This document shows, piece by piece, positions 44,991 through 55,600 of a stretch of 64,000 nt of DNA. The notes below the pieces were generated by a model. The model worked only from the letters and a program-made list of their open reading frames with translations, was not told the origin of the DNA and ran no database searches. Source of the stretch: an uncultured Pirellulaceae bacterium (lineage in GTDB: Bacteria; Planctomycetota; Planctomycetia; Pirellulales; Pirellulaceae); assembly GCA_938084685.1 (NCBI GenBank), contig CALKGE010000001.1, forward strand, positions 930,001 to 994,000, given 5' to 3'. Each line of letters starts with the position of its first letter. The first letter of the stretch is position 1. The position numbers were made by a program, and so were the translations under genes.

Positions 44991-46634
44991 ATGAAACAAC
45001 TGTGTGCACTTTGTGGATTGTTATTCGCTTCGATCGTCGTGGCAGACGAACGTCCCAATCTTCTTGTCATCGTAGCGGATGACTTGGGATACAGTGATTT
45101 GGGATGTTACGGCGGTGAAATTAACACGCCTCATCTTGATGCGCTCGCCCACAACGGAATTCGGATGACTCAGATGTATAACATGGGTCGTTGTTGTCCG
45201 TCGCGGGCCAGTATTCTTACCGGTCAGTACCCACACCGAGTGGGACTGGGGCATATGATCAAGGACATCGGTCGCCCGGGATACCGCGGAGCGTTGGCAG
45301 ACGATGCAGTTACCTCCGGGCAACTATTGCAATCGGCAGGCTACCGGACGTTTTTGGCTGGCAAATGGCATCTGGGTACTCCCAATCCGACCAAGCACGG
45401 ATTCGAGCACTCCTATGGTACGGTCAAAAGTGGCCGCCACTATTTCGATCCGACTCAACTGGATCGTTTTCCTGAATCATCTGAACCGATTGAATATAAA
45501 CCGGGATCATTCCATGCTACTGATGCCACGGTTGATCACGCTCTGGAATTCCTGAATATTGGACGCGAAACTCCAGAGAAGCCGTGGTTCTTATACCTTG
45601 CATTTAACGCTCCTCATTTTCCATTACATGCGTGGCCCGATGATATCGAGAAGTACAAAGATCGATATCATGTTGGCTGGGATGTTATTCGCCAGCAGCG
45701 ACTGGAGCGGATGAAGAAGCTGGGAGTGATTGCCGCAGATTCGCAGTTGTCCGAGCGAGGGCTCTATTGGGATTGGGGTGAAACGGTTGCTCGTCGGAAT
45801 CCCGCCTGGGACCTGTTGCCACGCGATCGACGCGGAGATCTGGCTCGGAGAATGGCAATCTATGCTGCCATGGTTGACCAGATGGACCGGAATATTGGAC
45901 GGGTGATCGAAGACCTCAAACGCCACGATGAGTTTGAAAATACACTGATTGTCTTCATTTCTGACAATGGTGCCTGTTACGAATGGGATCCTTTTGGATT
46001 TGATGTGTGGTCAAGTCGTAACAATATCCTGCATTGGGGAGATCAGCTTGAGTCGATGGGGAATGCAGAAAGTTACCACAGTATTGGATCAGGGTGGTCC
46101 AATGCATCGAACACTCCATTTAGGCTCTACAAACATTACAGTCACGAAGGGGGAATCTCCATGCCGGCAATTATTCACTGGCCTCAGGGTAAGATTTCCA
46201 AGGGCAAAGTGCTGGATACGCCCACTCACATCATCGATCTGGTACCTACGCTGCTGGATTCAGCAGATGCTGGTTACCCACAACAATGGCAGGGCAAAGC
46301 AACGATGGAATTGCCCGGATTGAGTCTGCTACCACTATGGCGGGGAACGGAACCGGATGGTGAAATGGAAAAGCGGGCACTCTTTTTTGAACATCAGGGG
46401 AGTCGCGCTGTACGCGCAGGAAATTGGAAACTGGTGGCTACGCGGGGAGAGCCCTGGGAACTTTACGATATTTCCAAAGACAGAATTGAATCCAATAATC
46501 TCGTCAAACGCCGTCCTGGAGTCGCCAGAGCGTTGGCGGCGCAATGGGATGTGTGGGCTAAAAAGAATCAGGTCACACCATTGCCCCGGGATTTGGGAGC
46601 CGACTATTTAGTGCCACTCGAGGCAGCAAGGTAA
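44991..46634 (+). CDS. Sulfatase (arylsulfatase type)
   Basis: The 547-residue exported enzyme carries a signal peptide (MKQLCALCGLLFASIVVADE) and sulfatase signature 1 at C68-C-P-S-R72 (RCCPSRASILTGQYPHR). The first Cys should be converted to formylglycine, needed to split sulfate esters. Metal-ligand residues are visible in IVADDLGYSDLGCYG, GKWHLGTPNPTKHGF and IVFISDNGACYEW (SDNG). The substrate is likely a sulfated carbohydrate or aryl sulfate. Planctomycetes carry many sulfatases of this kind, and no gene here tells the substrate. A GNAT gene follows after four bases. No formylglycine-generating enzyme gene is in the window. Confidence 0.92.
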   Translation: MKQLCALCGLLFASIVVADERPNLLVIVADDLGYSDLGCYGGEINTPHLDALAHNGIRMTQMYNMGRCCPSRASILTGQYPHRVGLGHMIKDIGRPGYRGALADDAVTSGQLLQSAGYRTFLAGKWHLGTPNPTKHGFEHSYGTVKSGRHYFDPTQLDRFPESSEPIEYKPGSFHATDATVDHALEFLNIGRETPEKPWFLYLAFNAPHFPLHAWPDDIEKYKDRYHVGWDVIRQQRLERMKKLGVIAADSQLSERGLYWDWGETVARRNPAWDLLPRDRRGDLARRMAIYAAMVDQMDRNIGRVIEDLKRHDEFENTLIVFISDNGACYEWDPFGFDVWSSRNNILHWGDQLESMGNAESYHSIGSGWSNASNTPFRLYKHYSHEGGISMPAIIHWPQGKISKGKVLDTPTHIIDLVPTLLDSADAGYPQQWQGKATMELPGLSLLPLWRGTEPDGEMEKRALFFEHQGSRAVRAGNWKLVATRGEPWELYDISKDRIESNNLVKRRPGVARALAAQWDVWAKKNQVTPLPRDLGADYLVPLEAAR

Positions 46635-46638
46635 ATCC

Positions 46639-47085
46639 ATGGTGACCGTTACTAGAGTTACATTAGAAAATCTGGAAAGTACGAGCAGACTATTCAATCA
46701 GTACAGGCAGTTTTATGGGCAGGCAGACGATCAGGATTGCTGTTATGAATTCCTGAGCCAACGGATTGGTAGTCAGGAATCAGTGATTCTGGTTGCCACC
46801 ATTGATGAGGTGGAAGTCGGTTTTGTGCAGCTCTACCCGTCGTATTCATCCATTTCGATGAAACGGGTCTGGATTCTCAATGATCTGTTCGTCGCTGAAG
46901 AACATCGCTGCCAGGGAGTAGGCAAAGAGCTTCTACAGGAGGCGCAGCAGTTTGCCAAAGATTCCAACGCTGCCCGGCTACTACTCTGCACTGGTACAGA
47001 AAATGAGCATGCTCAACGCCTGTATGAATCTGCCGGATGGCAACAGCATTCAGACTGTATCTACTATATATATCCGCTGGAATAG
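46639..47085 (+). CDS. GNAT-family N-acetyltransferase
   Basis: A 148-residue single-domain GNAT. Motif A is VWILNDLFVAEEHRCQGVGKELLQEAQQFA, where the Arg/Gln-x-x-Gly-x-Gly loop reads RCQGVGKEL and binds acetyl-CoA. The later LLLCTGTENEHAQRLYESAGWQ is the usual LYExxGW region. The acceptor is unknown (an amine, amino acid or protein). It starts four bases after the sulfatase stop, so both may be on one mRNA, although the functions do not obviously match. It converges with the second sulfatase gene; 25 bases separate the stops. Confidence 0.88.
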   Translation: MVTVTRVTLENLESTSRLFNQYRQFYGQADDQDCCYEFLSQRIGSQESVILVATIDEVEVGFVQLYPSYSSISMKRVWILNDLFVAEEHRCQGVGKELLQEAQQFAKDSNAARLLLCTGTENEHAQRLYESAGWQQHSDCIYYIYPLE

Positions 47086-47110
47086 ATCGTCAGTGACTTG
47101 ATCGTTGGCG

Positions 47111-48667
47111 TCAGTTTTTCACGCCACCGCTGGATGTATCTTTACGAAAGTTCAGCTCGGTTAGTGTTTTTTTGACCGGGAGCAGGTGCCGTCCCTTGAG
47201 TCGTTCCTGATTCTCCGCCATGTCGAACCAGATTGCCTTCATCTCACTGACTCGCTGCGGGTATTTGGCTGCCAGATCGTGCAACTCAGTACGATCCTCG
47301 TCCAGGTTGTATAGTTCCCAACGCCCCAGTTTTGCCGAGACCAGCTTCCAGGGGCCTTGCCGTAACGCCCGGTCAGTACCGAAGTGAAAGTAGAGTGTTT
47401 CATGACCTGATCTCTGATGACCTGTAAAGATTGGCATCAGCGACTTACCGACGAGTGGCTCAATTTTTCGTTCTCCGATCTGCTGCGGATAGCTGGCATC
47501 TGTGAGTTCCAGAAAAGTAGCCATGAAATCAACAAGGTGCGCAGTCTGGTTGGTAATGGCTCCAGGCTTTGTCCGTAGTCCTTGAGGCCAGTGTACGATC
47601 AGTGGAGAACAGATGCCGCCTTCATGCTGATTCTGCTTGTAAAGCCGGAAAGGCGTATTTCCAGCGTTCGCCCAACTGGCATCATAAAGCCAGTATGACT
47701 CAGGATCCCAGGGATCTTTGAAACGTCCCTGAGTTCGTTCGAAGGGGCAGGCCCCGTTGTCACTGCAAAACAAAACCAGGGTATTATCCAGAACGCCCTT
47801 GGTTTCCAGATGATCAATGACTCGACCAATGTTCTGGTCCAGCAGGTCGACCATGCCAGCAAAAACCGCCATTCGTTTGGCTTCCCATTGTTGATCTTCC
47901 TGCGAGAGAGTATTCCAGGCGGGAATGTGTTTGGGTCGCGGACTAAGTTTTGTACTGGAGGGAAATAGTCCGAGTTCAAGCTGTTTGGAAAATCGCGCTT
48001 TTCGAAGAGCATCCCAGCCATTGTCATAGTTTCCCAGATGACGCCTCACGTCAGCTTCCGGAGCTTGTAGTGGGTAGTGAGGTGCATTAAAAGGCATATA
48101 CATCAGAAAGGGTTTGTCGGACTCCAAGCCTTCGTCAATGAACTCGATCGCAAAGTCAGCGATTGCGTGGGTTGTGTAGAAGGGACGGCCGTTGAGTGTT
48201 TGGGGAACATCATATTTTTGGCCATTGAAGCGAAACGTTTCATCGCCGGTGAAAAAGTTTGTAGCTCCGGACAGATGCCCCCAGTATCTGTCAAAGCCAA
48301 AGTCCGTGGGCTGTTTACTCAGATGCCACTTCCCAGACATCGCGGTGAAGTAACCAGCTTGCTTCAATACTTCTGCAATGGTTGCTCCCCGACGAAGAGA
48401 CTCGCTACCAGCCTGATCACAGTAAACTCCTGTCAGCAAGGAAACTCGGGAACTGTGGCATTTCGCAGTATTGTAGAACTGGGTAAACCTGAGTCCGTTG
48501 CTTGCCAGTTTGTCCAGATTGGGAGTTGGGATTTCTGATCCGTAACAACCGATATCGGAGAATCCCAAATCGTCTGCCATGATCAGCAGGATATGAGGAC
48601 GCTGCTGGGCTTGGCAGGCCAATGTGGGTACCCATAGTAACAGCAGAGTAAGAAGAACGCGCAGCAT
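47111..48667 (-). CDS. Sulfatase with C-H-S-S-R active site
   Basis: The 518-residue product begins with a signal peptide (MLRVLLTLLLLWVPTLACQAQ) and follows the sulfatase pattern ILLIMADDLGFSDIGCYGSE, C70-H-S-S-R74 (TAKCHSSRVSLLTG), GKWHLSKQPTDFGF and VLFCSDNGACPFERT. Signature C-x-(S/P)-x-R is kept, with Ser in the third place rather than Pro. GAGG seven bases before the ATG is a fair ribosome-binding site. It is the last gene of the minus-strand set 57574-47111, 93 bases after the propeller-cytochrome gene. This suggests the sulfatase works with the redox proteins in the periplasm. Confidence 0.9.
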   Translation of the reverse strand: MLRVLLTLLLLWVPTLACQAQQRPHILLIMADDLGFSDIGCYGSEIPTPNLDKLASNGLRFTQFYNTAKCHSSRVSLLTGVYCDQAGSESLRRGATIAEVLKQAGYFTAMSGKWHLSKQPTDFGFDRYWGHLSGATNFFTGDETFRFNGQKYDVPQTLNGRPFYTTHAIADFAIEFIDEGLESDKPFLMYMPFNAPHYPLQAPEADVRRHLGNYDNGWDALRKARFSKQLELGLFPSSTKLSPRPKHIPAWNTLSQEDQQWEAKRMAVFAGMVDLLDQNIGRVIDHLETKGVLDNTLVLFCSDNGACPFERTQGRFKDPWDPESYWLYDASWANAGNTPFRLYKQNQHEGGICSPLIVHWPQGLRTKPGAITNQTAHLVDFMATFLELTDASYPQQIGERKIEPLVGKSLMPIFTGHQRSGHETLYFHFGTDRALRQGPWKLVSAKLGRWELYNLDEDRTELHDLAAKYPQRVSEMKAIWFDMAENQERLKGRHLLPVKKTLTELNFRKDTSSGGVKN

Positions 48668-48760
48668 CTTTAACCTCGATCAAGGAAAGAAATGTTTTCA
48701 AGTGTTCCTTATTATAAACTCCATCGCCAGATGGTTTTTGCTGGGCTGTTCGTGTGGACA

Positions 48761-51130
48761 CTATTGAGGATCCAGCAAGTATCCCAGCAAATCCCGGATT
48801 TCTTCCTTGGTGAGTGGATCTAACAGGCCCGTTGGCATTAACGAAGTTCGGGATGGGATAATTTGCTCGATTTCGTTTGCAGGAATATCAGTCCTCGCAA
48901 ACGGGCGGAACGGGTCGGTACGAATCGAGTATTTTCCACTGGATAAATTGACGATCTGACCAGTGATTTGGCGACCATCATGCATGGCAAAAATAGTGGA
49001 CTGATACTGATCCGGGATGACTTTACTGGGGTTGACGATATGTTCCAGGATAGCTGCTGGAGTGTAACGGCCAGCAATGCCGTTGAGGTTGGGGCCGAGT
49101 ACTCCTCCGGCATTGCCAATTCGATGACAATTATCACAGCGGACAGTGCGGTATGCCTGCTTACCGTTTTTCAGGTCGGCCTTAAGCAGTTGATCAGGTT
49201 TTGCCAGAGAGAGCAGATCATGGAGAGACCAGTTCTGTACGACAGGCAGGTTTGGAAGTCTGTCAGTGACTTCAGGAAGTCCAAGTGTCCGGATCAGCTT
49301 TTGTAATTCTTCACTTTGGGTACGGTACTTTCGGTGTGCCACGGCTCTTAGTTCATAAGGGTTGATCGCAGCGGTCAGCTGTTTCTTTTGAGCTTCAGAA
49401 AAATCATGGATTCCCTGATCCATCAGGATGGATAGAAAGTGGAGTTGTGTCATGAGTGACTCAGCGTGGGATATGGAATCCAGAGTACGGTCAGTAAAAC
49501 CGTCCGGTCGGAAGCGACTCAGGATCGTAGCCAGTTCCTTATTGACGTTGTTGGAAGTGGCAGGATACAGAGAATCCAGATAGGTGAGGATTCTGGTTTT
49601 GTCTCCATCTGAAGGAGGCCCCATACGTTCCAGAAGAATGGAAAAAACGCGGAGGCTTGCCAGACGCTGGTCCCTGGTCAAGTCGTCCCATGTCAGCGAA
49701 AGGAGTTTTTGGAGGATTGGTTGCTGGTAGCTGACAGGTGCCTGGCGTGTGACGGCGACGAGTCCTGCTAGTAGCGCAGTCTTGTCCAATTGAACGAATA
49801 TCCGGTCTTTCCAGGTCTCGAACGGTTGCAGTTCAAGTGCAACGCGGGCGGCATAGCGTAAGGTTCTGTCTTCTGAACGAAGATATGGTTCGAGGACACT
49901 GTAGTCGATAGGAGAAGTGTTTTGATTGAGAGCACTGATGTTTTGACGTAGTTGTGTGGCTTCCGAAGGAACGGTTAGAGAGACGGGATTGGACGGTTGT
50001 TTGTGCGAGATACGGTAGATTCTGGATTGGTTTCCTCGGCCACCTGTTGCAAAGTAAAGCGCTCCATCATGTCCCACAACGATGTCGGTGACAGGTAAAG
50101 GAGTCCCGGTCGCAAAAAACTCCCAGTCGCCTCGATAGGTCGCACCATCCTGCTTGAAATGGACTGCATAAATGCGGCCATAACTCCAGTCACACGCAAA
50201 CAGACAACGTTGATACTTTTCAGGAAAATGTGTGCCTGTTCCAAAGACAATTCCAGTTGGTGACCCCGGACCAATTTCAACGACCGATGGCACTGTATCA
50301 GGATGGTAGCCGAGCAGATTGTTGGGACTTTGACGCCAACCATAGTCCGCTCCGCTGATGAGGTGATAGACATTGGTCGGGCGGTACCAGGGTAATCCCA
50401 TGAAGCCCTCGTTGTCAGAGTCAAAAGTGAAGAGATCCCCATGTTGATTGAAAGCCAGGTCATATGCGTTTCTCAGTCCCTGGCAGTACATTTCACGTAC
50501 CTTGCTGTCGGGCGAGAACCGCATGACCCACCCTTGACGGTCTGGCGGTGTATGGAATTCGGTTGCCCTGGTGGCGGGAACCAGGTCTTTGTTTAATGAC
50601 TCAGGTGCTGGAGTAGCGTTACCGGCGACCAGATAGATCCATTCGCCGCGAGGCCCGGCGACCAGCCCATGCCCGCCATGCTCACCTTTACCAGTAAGAG
50701 GTACGATAAGTTCGGGGTCAGCAAATTGTCCCTGGCCGTTAGTATCAGCCAATCGGTAAACTCCGCGCGCGCCATTGCCATCTGCTTTGACCAGATAGAG
50801 ATAATTTGACTTATAAAGCAGTCCGTGGGCTCCACCCAGGTTTTTGGGCACGTCATGGATACTGGTGACGCCGGGGCGCTGGTTCAGTTCACCGGGAACA
50901 ATACGAAAGAGTTTATCATTTTGACTGCTTGCCAGAATGTGGCCTTGCTTGTCGACTGTCATGCTGATGATGGAAGCCTGCCCCTTTGGGAACGAGGCAA
51001 TGATGTCAGCTCGAAATCCTTGCGGTACCTTCAGATCCGCGGCGGGTACAACAGTCTGTTTAGTGGCCTGCAAAGTAGCAACGACAGTCAGTAAAAGCAC
51101 GGCGGCGAAAGCAGATTTTGGAAAAAACAT
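48761..51130 (-). CDS. Propeller dehydrogenase-like protein with C-terminal cytochrome c
   Basis: The 789-residue exported protein has a signal peptide (FFPKSAFAAVLLLTVVATLQA). A six/seven-bladed propeller of the soluble-aldose-dehydrogenase/PQQ type spans about 35-395 (GFRADIIASFPKG, GAHGLLYKSNYLYLV, DLAFNQHGDLFTFDSDNEG). A helical HEAT-like middle part (about 410-640) and a PVC-type cytochrome c domain follow, with heme site C665-DNC-H669 (RCDNCHRIGNAGGVLGPNLNGI) and a Met-rich MPTGLL ligand region near the end. The organisation suggests oxidation of a substrate by the propeller and electron transfer to its own heme. It starts 11 bases after the stop of the PQQ-like gene. Confidence 0.85.
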   Translation of the reverse strand: MFFPKSAFAAVLLLTVVATLQATKQTVVPAADLKVPQGFRADIIASFPKGQASIISMTVDKQGHILASSQNDKLFRIVPGELNQRPGVTSIHDVPKNLGGAHGLLYKSNYLYLVKADGNGARGVYRLADTNGQGQFADPELIVPLTGKGEHGGHGLVAGPRGEWIYLVAGNATPAPESLNKDLVPATRATEFHTPPDRQGWVMRFSPDSKVREMYCQGLRNAYDLAFNQHGDLFTFDSDNEGFMGLPWYRPTNVYHLISGADYGWRQSPNNLLGYHPDTVPSVVEIGPGSPTGIVFGTGTHFPEKYQRCLFACDWSYGRIYAVHFKQDGATYRGDWEFFATGTPLPVTDIVVGHDGALYFATGGRGNQSRIYRISHKQPSNPVSLTVPSEATQLRQNISALNQNTSPIDYSVLEPYLRSEDRTLRYAARVALELQPFETWKDRIFVQLDKTALLAGLVAVTRQAPVSYQQPILQKLLSLTWDDLTRDQRLASLRVFSILLERMGPPSDGDKTRILTYLDSLYPATSNNVNKELATILSRFRPDGFTDRTLDSISHAESLMTQLHFLSILMDQGIHDFSEAQKKQLTAAINPYELRAVAHRKYRTQSEELQKLIRTLGLPEVTDRLPNLPVVQNWSLHDLLSLAKPDQLLKADLKNGKQAYRTVRCDNCHRIGNAGGVLGPNLNGIAGRYTPAAILEHIVNPSKVIPDQYQSTIFAMHDGRQITGQIVNLSSGKYSIRTDPFRPFARTDIPANEIEQIIPSRTSLMPTGLLDPLTKEEIRDLLGYLLDPQ

Positions 51131-51141
51131 GGCAAACAGGA

Positions 51142-52677
51142 CTAAGGAGCTTCAATACAGATAAGTTCTTTAAGTGTTCGTGCAAACAGGCGTCCGTTGG
51201 AATGAGCGATACTGGACAGAGTCCATGTTTTGCCGGCTGGACCGAGGTCACTGATCGATAGCAGGGATTCAGCATTTAAGCTTTCGCTATTCCATCGAAG
51301 GACATAGACAGTTCCGACCATCGTTGGGAGGTACATGATCGGTCCGACAACGGTAGGGCTGGCCGCTGACACGTGCCCCCATCCGCTACCAGCGTTTCGT
51401 TTATCCTGAGTGGCGAGATAGCCATCAGCATTGCGCATGTCATTGAGAATCGTTTTGTCGTGCAGGACCTGGTCTTGGTTGCGATTCACATGACGAACAA
51501 TTTGCAGTGGAACTTTCAAGTACTCGACGGACCCGGTCCCGAGGTGAATGCGGCCGATGTATCCAGGCTTGTGAGAACGAAAATAGTGGTAATCACCAAC
51601 GACGATGTTGGTCTGATAGGTAATTGCCTTTTTAGCCGCCTGGAATGTTTGTTCGGTTTTGGTTACATAATCGGGATAGCCGGTAGTAATTCTGACATTG
51701 TCGGTCAGAGAAGTTCGTTCGATTTCATCACCGGTATGAGGATCCAGCGTCAGATGGAATTGTCCGGTGAAACCATACACGCCGCTTTGATTGAATGTTA
51801 CGTTTTGCGCTGAAGGATAGTCTTGAATTCCCGCGTCCCAGTCAGTGGAACCGTCGATCGCGTTGATTCGCGAAATCCCGTACGGTTCTTCGGGTGGTTG
51901 GTGGCCACCGCCGCGGCCAGTCATGATGACAGGCCTGGAATCACGACTAAATCCAAACGTGGAGGCGGCATGTACACCCGTGCCGGTTTTTGCAATCCAG
52001 GTTGTCTTACCGGTCGCGAGATCCAGCGCGTGTAGATGAGTCCAGTATTCCTTGCCGCGTCCCAGTGGGTGAGCCCCTGATTTGGTTGTAGCAGAGACGG
52101 GCAACCCTGCTTTAATGGTCTTCAGAATAATGATCTGGTTGTTGTAAACGAAGGGCTCATGTTGTCGTGAATGATGACGGCCGAAGGGAGTCCAGGCATA
52201 GGTCCACTTTGGAGTTCCATCGTGATCGAAAACTGATAGGCGACCGCCGACATTGACAAAGGCAACGAGATCTTTGGTGGCGACAGCGGAAGCAGCAGTG
52301 TTGTCACTGAAAAGACTGGAGAGATCGGTTGTACGAGCGGCAGGAATGTTACGCCGCCAAAGTTCTTTGCCAGTACGAGCATCAAAACAGAGTCCGATAG
52401 TTAGAGAACTCGTTTCCGTATCAGCCGCAATTGGTTCGTGGCACTGAACAAATACCCGGTTGCCGATGACGACAGGAGTCCCCTGACCTGTATTTGGAAG
52501 TTTTGCACGCCAGCGAATATTGGTTCCTAACGTACCACTGAAGAACGTTGGTGATTCGCCTTCGTCCACATAGTTGTACGCCGGGCCAGCAGCCTGAGGC
52601 CAGTCAGCGTCCGCGTAGGTAGAGGAGCAGACAAAGAGCCCCAGACACAAAAGTGCTTTAATGGTCGTGGTGTTCAT
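51142..52677 (-). CDS. Secreted PQQ-like beta-propeller protein
   Basis: The ATG at 52677 begins a signal peptide (MNTTTIKALLCLGLFVCSSTYA); the 27 bases of extra frame upstream overlap the previous gene further. The 511-residue product is a PQQ-like (pyrroloquinoline quinone-binding-type) propeller. Repeated blades of the kind LCFDARTGKELWRR, HALDLATGKTTWIAK and TLDPHTGDEIERT are visible, and the start DWPQAAGPAYNYVDEG is the planctomycete PQQ-like form. Whether PQQ is bound is unknown; many such proteins are only scaffolds. Its first 20 bases overlap the end of the big fusion gene, and the next gene starts 11 bases after its stop, so the three are one operon. Confidence 0.85.
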   Translation of the reverse strand: MNTTTIKALLCLGLFVCSSTYADADWPQAAGPAYNYVDEGESPTFFSGTLGTNIRWRAKLPNTGQGTPVVIGNRVFVQCHEPIAADTETSSLTIGLCFDARTGKELWRRNIPAARTTDLSSLFSDNTAASAVATKDLVAFVNVGGRLSVFDHDGTPKWTYAWTPFGRHHSRQHEPFVYNNQIIILKTIKAGLPVSATTKSGAHPLGRGKEYWTHLHALDLATGKTTWIAKTGTGVHAASTFGFSRDSRPVIMTGRGGGHQPPEEPYGISRINAIDGSTDWDAGIQDYPSAQNVTFNQSGVYGFTGQFHLTLDPHTGDEIERTSLTDNVRITTGYPDYVTKTEQTFQAAKKAITYQTNIVVGDYHYFRSHKPGYIGRIHLGTGSVEYLKVPLQIVRHVNRNQDQVLHDKTILNDMRNADGYLATQDKRNAGSGWGHVSAASPTVVGPIMYLPTMVGTVYVLRWNSESLNAESLLSISDLGPAGKTWTLSSIAHSNGRLFARTLKELICIEAP

Positions 52678-55600
52678 GCATGTACATCTTGTGCTTCTTG
52701 TCACCTTTAGCCATCACATAGGCAATGAGGTCAAGGATCTCTTCGCGGGACAGTTTGTCCAGCAGTCCTTTGGGCATCAGGGAAACATCAGATTTCTTCT
52801 GGGCGTCGATATCATCCTTGAGAATGACAGTTGCCTTGTCTTTGGCCAACGGATCCACCACGATATGCAGTTCATCGGGTGTCTCTTTGATGATCATGCC
52901 TGTCAGTTGTTTGCCGGACACGAGCAGGTACGAGTGCGATTGATATTTCTCCGTGATCTTCCTGGATGGGTCGATGATGGACTCCAGTACATGAGCTGTA
53001 TTGAACAGCTTGGGTTCCATCTTTGCCAGATCCGGTCCGAACTCACGTCCCTGATCGCCCAGCTTATGGCAGGAAGCACAGCTGGCAACCTTGAACAACT
53101 CACGACCGACTTCGTAATTACGTCCCATGGGAAGTGGATTGACGTCGGCCAGCAATTCTTCCACTTTCCATTCCCGTCCCCGACTGCTCAGTTTCAGCAG
53201 GTCATCCTTGAATTCCAGTTTGTTGTTGGCCAGATATTTTTCCGGGTCGAGATTGTATTGCTCGATATCAGCAACGACATAGAGAGCTCCATACATTCGT
53301 CTCCAGTGCCCTGGATAGGTACATACATAAGGATAGATTCCCGGTTGCTGAGGAACTTCGAAAATCAGTGCTTCAACCTGATTGCTTTGCAGCAGGGTAC
53401 TGCTCAGCAATACCTTATCACTTTTGGGGACGTAGTGGCGTGCCATTGCATCCGGATCCCGGCCTGTCGCTTCGGCCAGTTCACCGATTTCCTGCATGGC
53501 TCCAGGCGTTGTGATCACAAAGTTGTGTGGCATGCTATCGGTATTTGAAAAACGGAATTCGACCGTTTTTCCAGTCTGGATTGCAATTTGTTCTTTGTCA
53601 TAGATCATACGGTGAGCAACGGTGCCAATGGCAATGACGCGGACATCAAGGTTATCCAGTCGATTTTCGATCGCCTGACGCTGTGCCTCCGGAAGTTTAG
53701 CAGCAACTGTTTTGGTGAGATTGATAGCCTCAGTTGCCCCGGCACTTGTTCGGTAGGAAGCGGGTAGCTCCGTGAGATAGGCAATGAGATTGTCGGCAAG
53801 CGGTTGCAGTTGTTGTTGAGGCCATTTGTCGGCAGGAATTAATCTCAGAGCACTGATCGAGGAAGTTCTGTGTAATCCCGCTTTCAACTGAGTGATCAAT
53901 GCGTCAAACTTTTCGACATCATGTCCAGGGATCGATGCCAGTGATTGAATGGCAAAGTCGTGAATGGTCTGTCCTGATGTGACGGTCAGTCGGCCTGCGG
54001 GTACTGCCTGTCTGTTAATGCCAGGTCCAGACCACTCAAACTTCAGTGCATCACCACCACCATTATCAAAGTAAGTTACGTCCAGCTTGTGACTGCCGGC
54101 AGACAGATCAATGGCTCCCGTTTTCAAAGTTGGTCCCTGGAGTCTGTCATTGTTAATCAACAGATTGTCATTGATGTAGACGCGAGAGCCATCGTCTGAG
54201 GTGATATAGAAAGTGTAACGACCGGGCTGTTCAATACGAATGTAACCACTGAATTTCAATGCAAAGGCGTCAGATGCTTTCCGCTGAGGGACATCCATGC
54301 CGATGTGATCAGCGATACCACTTTCCTTGGGAGTTAATTTGTTCAGATTATTGATGTCCACATTTCCAATAGATGGTTGATAGAAATCAACGTGAATTCC
54401 GGGCTGGGCAAGTGAGGCTCCGCCTTCCTCAGATTCTAATTGTGTGGGGAGTGACGAAACCAGTGCGAGCACCTTGGAGTACAGATTGCCGCGAACTCCT
54501 TCATCCGCAATCACTGGAATAGCGGACAGGAAATCTCGTAATTGTTCCTTGCTGCGGGTGGCAGCCAAATAGGCATCGTCTCCCGTGCCATCAGATGCAA
54601 TCCACGCGGCGAATGCATACCGCCGAGTATCAGGGGACTGACCTTGAACGGCCAGTGTCTCGATCGTGCCGGCATGGGGGGAGAGTTGATCTGCCGGTTG
54701 CAGTGTCAGCAACGTGCCCAGTCCCGCGATTCCAATCTGACTTTCCGCGTCGCGCTGAGCAAGTAACTTGACGATTAAGGCGGCCAGATCCGTTTCCTGA
54801 AGCTTGGAGAGGCCAGCGATAGCAATCGAAAGTTGCTCGGCATTAGCATTTTCGCGTGACAGGATCGCCAGATATACCGCTTCGGATGGTTCAAGCTTCA
54901 TGAGATCAGCGATACTTGCGTTTCTTAAAACGTAAAGCTGAGCCGCTTTGGACAGTGGTCTCTTGTTGGCCAGAGCGTCGTTGACGATGGCGTCTACATT
55001 CAGACTCTTCGTGGCGTAGTTGAGTACGGTTGTGAGTTCAGCGTCAGTCGGACGAACCGCAACCTCAAAGATTGCCTCTGCAGCGGCCAGCCCCTGGAGT
55101 TCGACAGCCGCCTTGGCAACTTCCGCTCGCACTAACGCAGACTTATCCTGAGCAGCTTGGGTTAGCAGAGGTTCCCAGCCCTCGACTTTGCCGGCCCAGT
55201 GTCCTAGTGTGCGAATGGCTGCCGCGCGATGACGTCCGTCCTCCGCCTGAAATACCCGCTGTAATAAATCCAGATTCGCGACCCGTTGTTCTTCAAAGAT
55301 CCACAGGCATTCCAGTAAGGCTTGAGCCTGAACATTGTCTGATGGATCCAGAGATCTTGCCCATTTGGCAACCGTGGACAATGTAGAGTCAGCATCACGT
55401 CCCGACAGTTCTAATCGAGCTCGATAACGAATTCCGTTATCTGGAAGCAGGAAGGCAGAGAGAATTTCGGTGACAGGAGCCCCAATCATCTGAGGATGTT
55501 TGACAAGCGGACGTCCCTCGTAAGTCACACGGTAGATACGACCGTGCTGAGCGTCCCTGTTAGGGTCACGCATGTTGTGTTGCATGTGTCCGATCAGTGC

